A stretch of DNA of 6,996 nt from Chloroflexota bacterium (GTDB taxonomy: Bacteria; Chloroflexota; Dehalococcoidia; JAUQQI01). The first letter of the stretch is position 1, and every line of letters starts with the position of its first letter. The DNA lies in contig JAUQQI010000263.1 of NCBI GenBank assembly GCA_030549955.1, positions 1-6,996 of the forward strand. The letters run 5' to 3'. Positions 1 through 6,009 of the stretch are shown piece after piece. The translations under genes were made by a program, and so were the position numbers. The notes under the pieces are model-generated. The model saw only the letters and a program-made list of their open reading frames with translations, searched no databases and was not told the DNA's origin.

Positions 1-1
1 T

Positions 2-847
2 CAGGGCCACCTGCTGATTGAAGACGTCCCCGGGGTCGGTAAGACCGTCCTCGCCAAGGCCATCGCAAAATCCCTTGGTTGCAGTTTCAGGCGGATCCAG
101 TTTACCCCGGACCTCCTGCCATCGGACATAACAGGCGTCTCGGTTTACAACCAGAAGACCGGCGAGTTTGAGTTCCGGCCGGGGCCGGTGATGGCCCAGA
201 TCGTCCTGGCCGACGAGATTAATCGGGCGACCCCCCGGACCCAGGCCGCCCTGCTGGAGTGCATGGAAGAGCGCCAGGTTACGGTGGATGGCCGGACTTA
301 CCCGATGCCCCGGCCGTTCCTGGTCATGGCAACCCAGAACCCCATCGAGTACGAGGGAACCTTCCCCTTGCCCGAGGCCCAGCTCGACCGGTTTTTGATG
401 CGGATTTCGCTGGGCTATCCGAGCCGGGCCGATGAGATAAAAATCCTTGACCGCCAGCAGCATGTCCACCCGATCGAAGAGATCGGGCAGGTCGTCGATA
501 CGGACGAACTGCTGGAGCTTCAGGAACGGGTCAAGGAGGTCTACGTCGACCCGCTGGTCAAACAATACATCGTTTCGGTCGTTGAGGCGACCCGGAAGCA
601 TCCGGACGTTTACCTTGGGGCGTCGCCCCGGGGCTCCCTGGGACTCCAGCGGACCGGACAGGCCTTGGCACTCCTGCGCGGCCGGGATTACGTCCTCCCG
701 GATGATGTGAAGTTTCTGGCCCCCCATGTCCTGGGCCACCGGATCATCATCAACCCTTCGGCCCGGGTCCGCAATGTTACCGCCCGGACCATCTTGAAAG
801 AGGTCCTCGAATCGGTACCGGTCCCCGGCGCCCGGGTGGGTCGCTAG
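2..847 (+). CDS. MoxR-family AAA+ ATPase, 5' end cut off by the window
   Basis: MoxR ATPases are cytoplasmic AAA+ chaperones that remodel or activate vWA-domain partner proteins, often for envelope or metal-cofactor functions. The reading frame is open from base 2, giving 281 visible residues; family members are about 310-330 residues, so perhaps 30-45 N-terminal residues lie outside. Visible in order: Walker A (EDVPGVGKT, about residues 7-15), Walker B (VLADEINRA, about 68-76), sensor 1 (ATQNP, near 113), a conserved LDRF with a likely arginine finger (near 130), and sensor 2 in GASPRGS (about 206-212) inside the C-terminal lid. No catalytic motif is missing. The stop is TAG at 845-847. A DUF58 gene follows after 13 bp on the same strand, the standard partner arrangement. 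The internal GTG at 188 is not the start, because Walker A lies upstream in the same frame. Its exact client is inferred only from this neighbour. Confidence 0.96.
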   Translation, partial: QGHLLIEDVPGVGKTVLAKAIAKSLGCSFRRIQFTPDLLPSDITGVSVYNQKTGEFEFRPGPVMAQIVLADEINRATPRTQAALLECMEERQVTVDGRTYPMPRPFLVMATQNPIEYEGTFPLPEAQLDRFLMRISLGYPSRADEIKILDRQQHVHPIEEIGQVVDTDELLELQERVKEVYVDPLVKQYIVSVVEATRKHPDVYLGASPRGSLGLQRTGQALALLRGRDYVLPDDVKFLAPHVLGHRIIINPSARVRNVTARTILKEVLESVPVPGARVGR

Positions 848-860
848 CCCGAATCAGACC

Positions 861-2057
861 GTGCGAAGCTGGACGGTTGTTGCCCTCCTCGTAGTCGCCG
901 TCCTGGCGGCCCTGGCCCTTAACTATGTTCTCCTTTACCGGCTGGCCTACGCCCTTGCCTTCGTCCTTATCGTCGGGTATGTGTGGTCGTGGGCGAATGT
1001 CCGGTGGCTCGAAGTTGAGCGGACGACGAGCACGACCCGGGCCCAGGTTGGTGAGCGCCTCCTTGAACGCCTGACCGTCCGCAACACCGGGCCCCTCCCC
1101 AAGCCCTGGGTTGAGGTCCACGACCTGTCAGACCTGCCCGGCCATCAGCTCAGCCAGGCCTTCAGCCTCCTTTCCGGCGCCCACCGGGCCTGGCGGGCTG
1201 AAACGGTTTGCCGGCAGCGGGGCCGATTCAACCTGGGCCCCGTGGTCGTCCGGACCGGCGACCCCTTCGGCCTCTTCCCCCGGGAGGTGACCCTTGGCGA
1301 GCCCCAGACCCTCATCGTTTATCCCCGGGTCGTCCAGCTGAGGGAGTTCGACCTCCCCGGCGGGGAGCTTTCAGGCGAGGTCCGAACCCGCCGCCGAACC
1401 CACCAGGTTACCCCGGTCGCCGCCGGGGTTCGGGATTACCAGCCCGGCGACAGCTATAACCGGATTCACTGGCCGACAACCGCCCGGCTTGGTCGGCTGG
1501 CCGTCAAGGAGTTCGAGCTGGACCCGCTGAGCGACGTCTGGATCTTGCTCGACCTTCAGGCGGCGGTCCAGGCAGGCCTCGGGCCGGAGTCGACCGAAGA
1601 GTACGGTGTGACCCTTGCAGGTTCGGTGGCCAAGGCCCTGCTTGACCGGAACTGGTCGGTCGGCCTCATCGCCTTCGGACAGACCCACGAGGTCGTTCCG
1701 GCTGACCGGGGCGTCCGGCAGCTCCTGAAGGTCCTCGAGACCCTGGCCGTGGTCCGGGCCCTCGGGCGTGTGCCCCTGGCCGAGCAAGTTCTGACGGAGT
1801 CGGCCCGGTTCGGGCGAAATACGACCCTGGTCGTTATCACGCCGTCGGGAAGCGACGCCTGGGTCGAGAGCCTGAGCCTTCAGGTCAGGCGAGGCGTCCG
1901 GCCGGTGGCCGTCCTGCTTGACGCCAGCAGCTTCGGGGCCTACCACAGCCCGCTGGTTGCCCTTGGCGCCCTGACCGCGGCCGGAATCCCGGCTTACGTC
2001 CTCCGGCGCGGCGATCCTCTGGACCTGGTATTCGCAAGCCGGTCTGCCGGCCAGTAA
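861..2057 (+). CDS. DUF58 domain protein, membrane-anchored vWA-like partner of MoxR
   Basis: This 398-residue protein matches the DUF58 family, whose members sit beside moxR genes and probably act as its membrane-bound client. Two hydrophobic segments lie at about residues 5-25 and 27-46, followed by a beta-rich region. The DUF58 signature is clear at about 189-216: GVRDYQPGD, then RIHWPTTAR, then LAVKEFE. A vWA-like fold follows from about 224 (DVWILLDLQ) to 385. The usual metal-site DxSxS stretch reads DLQAA at 231-235, so only the aspartate is kept and metal binding may be lost. The start is GTG at 861, chosen because it lies 13 bp after the moxR stop and gives an N-terminus that leads directly into the first membrane helix. 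I see no good Shine-Dalgarno, so translation is probably coupled to moxR. The transglutaminase-like gene often found third in such clusters is absent; an unrelated operon begins instead. Confidence 0.93.
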   Translation: MRSWTVVALLVVAVLAALALNYVLLYRLAYALAFVLIVGYVWSWANVRWLEVERTTSTTRAQVGERLLERLTVRNTGPLPKPWVEVHDLSDLPGHQLSQAFSLLSGAHRAWRAETVCRQRGRFNLGPVVVRTGDPFGLFPREVTLGEPQTLIVYPRVVQLREFDLPGGELSGEVRTRRRTHQVTPVAAGVRDYQPGDSYNRIHWPTTARLGRLAVKEFELDPLSDVWILLDLQAAVQAGLGPESTEEYGVTLAGSVAKALLDRNWSVGLIAFGQTHEVVPADRGVRQLLKVLETLAVVRALGRVPLAEQVLTESARFGRNTTLVVITPSGSDAWVESLSLQVRRGVRPVAVLLDASSFGAYHSPLVALGALTAAGIPAYVLRRGDPLDLVFASRSAGQ

Positions 2058-2061
2058 GATC

Positions 2062-2073
2062 CCGGCGCGCCGG
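2062..2073. repeat. 12-bp perfect GC palindrome next to the promoter
   Basis: CCGGCGCGCCGG reads the same on both strands. It lies 4 bp after the DUF58 stop codon and ends one base before the -35 hexamer at 2075. It could be an operator for a dimeric regulator or the remains of a termination hairpin for the moxR operon. There is no loop and no T-run after it, so it is a poor intrinsic terminator. In GC-rich DNA such a palindrome can also be chance. Confidence 0.35.
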
Positions 2074-2074
2074 C

Positions 2075-2103
2075 TTGACGGCGGCCTGCGGCTTCCCTAA
2101 ACT
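2075..2103 (+). promoter_or_regulatory. Predicted sigma-70/SigA-type promoter for the permease-ureohydrolase-rtcA operon
   Basis: A -35 box TTGACG (2075-2080, five of six consensus bases) is followed by exactly 17 bp and a -10 box TAAACT (2098-2103, four of six, keeping the key TA at the start and T at the end). Transcription would begin near 2110, about 30 bases before the proposed CTG start codon. It falls in the only sizeable intergenic gap of the window (2058-2139), between two operons of different theme. This is a sequence match only. Confidence 0.6.
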
Positions 2104-2125
2104 GCAACTGCAAAACCTGGTTTTC

Positions 2126-2142
2126 GGAAGGAGCCGGCGCTG
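2126..2142 (+). promoter_or_regulatory. Strong ribosome-binding site that points to a CTG start codon
   Basis: GGAAGGAG (2126-2133) is a near-perfect Shine-Dalgarno sequence, the best in the window. Six bases after it stands CTG (2140-2142), in frame with the permease. Between the upstream in-frame stop (TAA at 2098) and 2140 there is no ATG, GTG or TTG in this frame. The next usual start, TTG at 2167, has no Shine-Dalgarno in front of it. GGAAGG (2126-2131) can also pair with CCTTCC (2147-2152), so the site may be partly masked in a weak hairpin around the start codon. Confidence 0.7.
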
Positions 2143-3057
2143 CGAGCCTTCCTTTTCCGCAGGCTTTTGAGGACCCTTGTGGTCCTCTGGGGAATTTCGA
2201 CGATAGTTTTCGTCGTGATGCGCCTTTCCGGCGACCCCATCGTCTTAATCTTGCCGCCGGATGCGCCCACCGCCGAGGTTTTCCGGGTCCGGCGGGAAAT
2301 GGGTCTTGACCAGCCCCTCTGGGTCCAGTACCTGGTCTTTCTCCGGAACGCGGTTCGGGGCGACTTCGGCCAGTCGATTCACTTCCGCCAGCCGGCCTTC
2401 GCTGTGGCCCTGGAGCGGATTCCCGCCACCCTCCAGCTGGCGGTGACGGCCTTCGCCCTGGCGGTCATGGTCGCGGTCCCGGTCGGCATCCTCGCGGCCG
2501 TCCGGCGCTACACCCTTTACGACCACCTTGGAATGCTTCTCGCCCTCCTCGGCCAGTCGGTCCCGACCTTCTTTCTGGGCATCCTCCTCCTGCTCGTTTT
2601 TGCGGTGTGGTTCCCCCTTCTGCCTATCGGCGGGACAGGTACCCCAGCCCACCTTGTCATGCCGGCGGTAACCCTCGGGGCCTTCGCGATGGCGTCCATT
2701 GCCCGGCTGACCCGCTCGGCCATGCTCGAGGTGCTATCGCAGGATTATGTCCGGACCGCCCGCGCAAAGGGGCTCCGGGAGGCGACCGTGGTCCTCCGGC
2801 ACGGCTTCCGGAACGCCCTCATCCCGGTCGTGACGATCATGGGCCTCCAGTTCGGAACCCTGCTGGGCGGGGCCGTGGTGACCGAGACCATCTTCGCCTG
2901 GCCCGGCATTGGCCGGCTGGCGATTCAGTCGATCTTCAACCGGGATTACCCGGTCGTTCAGGCGACCGTCTTCCTCGCGGCGGTGGCCTTTGTTGCGGTC
3001 AATCTCGCCGTCGATGTCCTCTACGCTGTCCTCGACCCGAGAATCCGGTATGAGTAG
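2140..3057 (+). CDS. dppB: DppB-type ABC transporter permease (peptide/nickel family), probable CTG start
   Basis: Inner-membrane permease of the DppB/OppB/NikB family, which imports oligopeptides, nickel or other small solutes in a heterodimer with a DppC-type partner. From CTG 2140 it has 305 residues, typical for the family. The N-terminus RAFLFRRLLRTLVVLWGIST matches the usual family opening, whereas starting at TTG 2167 would remove nine of these residues. Visible: first membrane helix at about 10-30, the periplasmic loop with GDFGQSI (about 74-80), further helices near 97-120, 128-158, 170-190, 225-245 and 275-298, the cytoplasmic EAA loop YVRTARAKGL (about 203-212) through RNALIP (about 224-229), and the end LDPRIRYE. 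It is the first gene of the right-hand operon and the permease partner starts 6 bp downstream. No binding protein or ATPase gene is in the window. The substrate is unknown; the symbol names the family rather than a proven dipeptide role. Confidence 0.93.
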   Translation: MRAFLFRRLLRTLVVLWGISTIVFVVMRLSGDPIVLILPPDAPTAEVFRVRREMGLDQPLWVQYLVFLRNAVRGDFGQSIHFRQPAFAVALERIPATLQLAVTAFALAVMVAVPVGILAAVRRYTLYDHLGMLLALLGQSVPTFFLGILLLLVFAVWFPLLPIGGTGTPAHLVMPAVTLGAFAMASIARLTRSAMLEVLSQDYVRTARAKGLREATVVLRHGFRNALIPVVTIMGLQFGTLLGGAVVTETIFAWPGIGRLAIQSIFNRDYPVVQATVFLAAVAFVAVNLAVDVLYAVLDPRIRYE

Positions 3058-3063
3058 CCGCTG

Positions 3064-3960
3064 ATGGGTACTGAGCGGGCCGTTCGCGCCGGGCTTCTCC
3101 TGCCGAGGCGGCCCGCCCGGCGTCGTGTCGCCCGGGTGCCGCTGCCGGTGGCATTTTTTATCTGCTTCCTGGTGGCTCTCGTCCTCTCAGCGGTCCTGGC
3201 CGATTACCTCGTCCCGGCGGACCCCTACCGTCAGAGCCTTCGGGGCCGGCTTGATGCCCCCTTCTGGCTCGGGGGAACCACCGGGGCCATCCTGGGAACC
3301 GACCAGCTCGGTCGGGATATTCTCTCCCGCATCCTCTTTGGGTCGAGGATTTCGCTGCTCGTCGGTTTCACCGCGGTAATGATCGGGGGGCTTCTGGGCA
3401 GTCTGCTCGGCCTCGTCGCCGGCTACGCCGGCCGGGTTGCTGATGAAATAATCATGACGGTGGCCGATATTCAGCTTGCGTTTCCCCTCGTTCTGCTGGC
3501 CATTGCGATTGTCGCGGTCCTCGGGCCCAGTCTTGAAAACCTGATCCTGGTGGTCGGCCTGAGCGGCTGGGTAACCTACGCCCGGATCGCCCGGGCCCAG
3601 GTGATGAGCCTCAAGCAGAAGGAGTTTATCGAGGCCGTCCGGGCCCTGGGCGGCAGTGACCTCCGAATTCTCTTCCGCCACCTCCTGCCGAATACCCTCT
3701 CGCCCCTCATTGTCGTCGCAACCCTGGACCTGGCCCGCACCATCGTCCTGGAATCCACCCTTTCTTTCCTGGGGCTGGGTGTTCAGCCGCCGACGCCTTC
3801 GTGGGGCCAGATGATCGGTGAGGGCCGGGAGTATCTCATCATCGGCCGCTGGTGGGTCTCAGTCTTTCCCGGCATTGTCCTCATGCTGACTACGATGGCC
3901 GTGAACCGGATTGGCGACTGGGTCCGGGACGTCCTTGACCCGACCCTCCGGAACGTTTAA
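3064..3960 (+). CDS. dppC: DppC-type ABC transporter permease (peptide/nickel family)
   Basis: Second inner-membrane permease, expected to form the translocation pore with the preceding DppB-like protein. It is 298 residues, normal for DppC/OppC/NikC. A basic cytoplasmic N-terminus (about 1-25, arginine-rich) leads into helix one at about 28-47. The family hallmark GTDQLGRDILSRILFGSR lies at about 78-95, then helices near 97-122, 138-155, 158-175, 212-232 and 265-282. The EAA coupling loop is EAVRALGGSD to HLLPN (about 190-210), and STLSFLGLGVQPPTPSWG (about 231-248) is another family block. ATG 3064 is used because the frame is closed by TAG at 3055 just upstream. Its Shine-Dalgarno is weak, so coupling to dppB, which ends 6 bp before, is likely. 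Instead of the ATPase genes dppD/dppF, a ureohydrolase follows after 14 bp; the ATPase must be supplied from elsewhere. Confidence 0.94.
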   Translation: MGTERAVRAGLLLPRRPARRRVARVPLPVAFFICFLVALVLSAVLADYLVPADPYRQSLRGRLDAPFWLGGTTGAILGTDQLGRDILSRILFGSRISLLVGFTAVMIGGLLGSLLGLVAGYAGRVADEIIMTVADIQLAFPLVLLAIAIVAVLGPSLENLILVVGLSGWVTYARIARAQVMSLKQKEFIEAVRALGGSDLRILFRHLLPNTLSPLIVVATLDLARTIVLESTLSFLGLGVQPPTPSWGQMIGEGREYLIIGRWWVSVFPGIVLMLTTMAVNRIGDWVRDVLDPTLRNV

Positions 3961-3977
3961 AGGGGGTAAGAACCTTG
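3959..3977 (+). promoter_or_regulatory. Ribosome-binding site deciding a TTG start
   Basis: AAAGGGGGT (3959-3967) overlaps the last two bases of the dppC stop and lies seven bases before TTG at 3975. It supports initiation at this TTG, which gives an N-terminus (MEPISLPFTGIPTFLRAP) of the kind usual in agmatinase-like proteins. Confidence 0.6.
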
Positions 3978-4925
3978 GAGCCCATCAGCCTGCCCTTTAC
4001 CGGGATACCGACCTTTCTTCGGGCCCCGCTGGCCGCTGACCTCCACCGCCTTGATGCCGACGTGGCCATCCTCGGGGTGCCCTATGACGAGGGGTCGCCC
4101 TGGAAGCCCGGGGCCCGGTTCGGCCCCCGGGCAATCCGGGAGCAGTCAGTCAGGTTCGCCGGATTCGGGGCCGCCCGGACCCAGCGGGGAGTCTACGACC
4201 TCCGGCTCGGACGCCGCCGCCTTGCCGACGTCCGGCTCGTCGATGCCGGGGACGTGGATATCGTTTACGGGACGCCGGAACTCACCTTCGAAAATATTAC
4301 GGCCGCCGTAAAGACGGTTTGCGGGCAGGGCATCATGCCGGTTGTTCTCGGCGGCGACCACGCGATCACCTCGGCGGTCGTTGCCGGCATTGCCGAGCCG
4401 GTCCACGTTGTCCAGCTCGACGCCCACCTGGACTACCGACCGGTCGCCCAGGGCGTCCGCTACGGAAATGGGAATCCCATGCGCCTAATCGGGCAGATGG
4501 CCCACGTCGGCCGGATTTTCCAGGTCGGGATCCGGAGTCTGCGCACGGCCGAATCTGACTTGAACGACTCCCTGGCCCGGGGCAACCGGGTCATCACCCG
4601 CTGGGAGGCCACCACCCTGGGACCCGGCGGGGTCGCGGCCGCGGTTCCGACTGACCGGCCCATCTACGTAACCATCGACCTGGATGTGCTCGACCTGCCC
4701 CTGGTGCCCGGCTGTGCCTCGGCCGAACCCGATGGATTCAGCTTCGCGGAGCTGCGCGAGATTCTGGAGGCACTGGCGACCCGCCACCGGGTTGTCGGTT
4801 TCGACCTGGTTGAGCTCAACCCCATGCTCGACGTACCAGGGGGCCATACGGCCCTGGTCGCATGCCAGGTAATCCTGGAGTTTTTGGGAGCCATCTTCGA
4901 GTCTCGGCCGGGCGGCGTAAAATAG
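3975..4925 (+). CDS. speB: Ureohydrolase, agmatinase-like (arginase/agmatinase superfamily)
   Basis: Ureohydrolases use a two-manganese centre to hydrolyse a guanidino group to urea plus an amine; agmatine to putrescine is the best-known case here. The 316-residue protein has the fold's landmarks: GVPYDEG (34-40), PGARFGPRAIR (45-55), the metal motifs GGDHA (126-130, ligand H129), DAHLD (149-153, ligands D149, H151, D153) and TIDLDVLD (233-240, ligands D235, D237), then GFDLVELNP (275-283). All expected metal ligands are present. Two substrate-side regions are unusual: the loop often written SHG reads GNG (164-166) before NPMR, and the usual DPxxxPG after the last metal motif reads DLPLVPG. 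The true substrate may therefore be another guanidino compound such as guanidinobutyrate; the symbol is a family label. The TTG start is supported by a Shine-Dalgarno. It sits in an operon after two ABC permeases and 7 bp before the rtcA-like gene. Confidence 0.9.
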   Translation: MEPISLPFTGIPTFLRAPLAADLHRLDADVAILGVPYDEGSPWKPGARFGPRAIREQSVRFAGFGAARTQRGVYDLRLGRRRLADVRLVDAGDVDIVYGTPELTFENITAAVKTVCGQGIMPVVLGGDHAITSAVVAGIAEPVHVVQLDAHLDYRPVAQGVRYGNGNPMRLIGQMAHVGRIFQVGIRSLRTAESDLNDSLARGNRVITRWEATTLGPGGVAAAVPTDRPIYVTIDLDVLDLPLVPGCASAEPDGFSFAELREILEALATRHRVVGFDLVELNPMLDVPGGHTALVACQVILEFLGAIFESRPGGVK

Positions 4926-4932
4926 TCGGGGG

Positions 4933-6009
4933 GTGGCTCGGTTGGGCAAGGCGCTAACCTCCGACCGGATCGTCATCGACGGCGGCCGGGGGTCCGGCAG
5001 CGGAACCATCGTCCGGACGGCGGTCGCCCTGGCCGGGCTTTCCGGGCGGCCCCTGCATATCTACAATGTTCGGGCGGCCCGGAAAAATCCCGGCCTGCGC
5101 CAGCAGCACCTTGGGGCGGTGGAGGCGGTGGCGCGGCTTACCGGCGGCCGACTGCAGGGCGCCAGCGTCGGCTCAAAGGCCTTTGACTTCGAGCCGTCGG
5201 GGCGGATTGACGGCGGTGAGTACTTCTTCGACCTGGGAGCCGGGTCGGCAACCCTGGTCGCGTACACGGTCCTGCCGGTGGCGGCCTTCGCTGACGGTCC
5301 GAGCATATTTCGAATCCGGGGCGGCACCTTCCAGGACTTTGCGCCGTCGGCCTACCACTTTAAATACGCGCTCCTCACTCTCCTGCGGCGAATGGGCCTC
5401 CGGGCGGAGCTCGAGGTCCTGCGGCCCGGCTACGTGCCCACTGGCGGCGGCCTCATCGAGCTGAGGGTCTGGCCGGTTGAAGGGCCGCTCAAGCCCCTGA
5501 GCCTGCCGGACCCTGGCCGGGTGGTGCGGATTTGGGGCCTGGCCGTTTCATCCCACCTGCGGGCGCGGCGGGTTTCGGACCGGATGGCGACCCGGTGCCG
5601 GGATCGGCTGAAGGCGGCCGGCTTGAACCCCGAGGTCGAGGTTATTTACGACGAGACGGCCGCCCAGGCCGGAGCCGGGCTCGTGGTCTTCGCCGAAACG
5701 GATACGGGCTGCATTTTCGGAGCCGACCGCTCCGGCGAGCTCCGGCGCAGTTCGGAGGAGGTCGGCGACTACGTGGCCGAGACCCTCCTGGCCGACCTGC
5801 GGTCGGGCGCCACCGTTGACCGCCACCTGGCCGACCAGCTTGTGCTGTTCGGGGCGCTGGCCGAAGGCGAAACCTGCTACATCGCGCCGCAGGTGACGGA
5901 CCACCTGGAAACGGCCTGCTGGCTGGTCAGGGAGATTCTCGGGGCCGAGGCATTCCTCGATGGGCGGAACGTTCGGGTCCGGGGCGTGGGCTTTCGAAAG
6001 CCAGGCTAG
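4933..6009 (+). CDS. rtcA: RNA 3'-terminal phosphate cyclase (RtcA family), diverged ATP loop
   Basis: RtcA uses ATP to turn an RNA 3'-phosphate into a 2',3'-cyclic phosphate through a covalent histidine-AMP intermediate. This 358-residue protein is close to the usual length (about 340). Family features seen: IDGGRGSGSGTIVRTA (15-30) at the ATP loop, NVRAARKNPGL then QQHL (45-60), GAGSATLV then TVLP (102-115), GGTFQDFAPS (130-139), GYVPTGGG (166-173), HLADQLVL (298-305, with D301), and TDHLETA (322-328), whose H324 aligns with the catalytic histidine of E. coli RtcA. The loop normally reads GEGGGQ; here Glu and Gln are replaced (GSGSGT), and the usual GGTD and LVLQ blocks read GGTF and LVAY. 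It is thus RtcA-like with the nucleophile kept but altered nucleotide contacts. GTG 4933 is annotated; TTG 4942, with GGGGGGTGG (4928-4936) before it, is an equally possible start. No rtcB is visible. Confidence 0.88.
   Translation: MARLGKALTSDRIVIDGGRGSGSGTIVRTAVALAGLSGRPLHIYNVRAARKNPGLRQQHLGAVEAVARLTGGRLQGASVGSKAFDFEPSGRIDGGEYFFDLGAGSATLVAYTVLPVAAFADGPSIFRIRGGTFQDFAPSAYHFKYALLTLLRRMGLRAELEVLRPGYVPTGGGLIELRVWPVEGPLKPLSLPDPGRVVRIWGLAVSSHLRARRVSDRMATRCRDRLKAAGLNPEVEVIYDETAAQAGAGLVVFAETDTGCIFGADRSGELRRSSEEVGDYVAETLLADLRSGATVDRHLADQLVLFGALAEGETCYIAPQVTDHLETACWLVREILGAEAFLDGRNVRVRGVGFRKPG

Noticed and set aside
1371..1946. 191-residue open frame on the minus strand inside the DUF58 gene
   Set aside because: It lies fully opposite a well-supported gene, has no recognisable domain, and is rich in residues produced by antisense reading of GC-rich codons.
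2084..2164. Inverted repeat GCCTGCGG (2084-2091) / CCGCAGGC (2157-2164)
   Set aside because: The left arm lies within the promoter, upstream of the likely transcript, and the arms are 65 bases apart, so no RNA hairpin is expected; chance is likely in GC-rich DNA.
2167..2169. TTG as the start of the DppB-like permease
   Set aside because: It has no Shine-Dalgarno and removes the conserved RAFLFRRL opening; CTG at 2140 fits better.
4485..5009. 174-residue minus-strand frame opposite the ureohydrolase
   Set aside because: The opposite strand carries all metal-binding motifs of a ureohydrolase, so this is a coding shadow.
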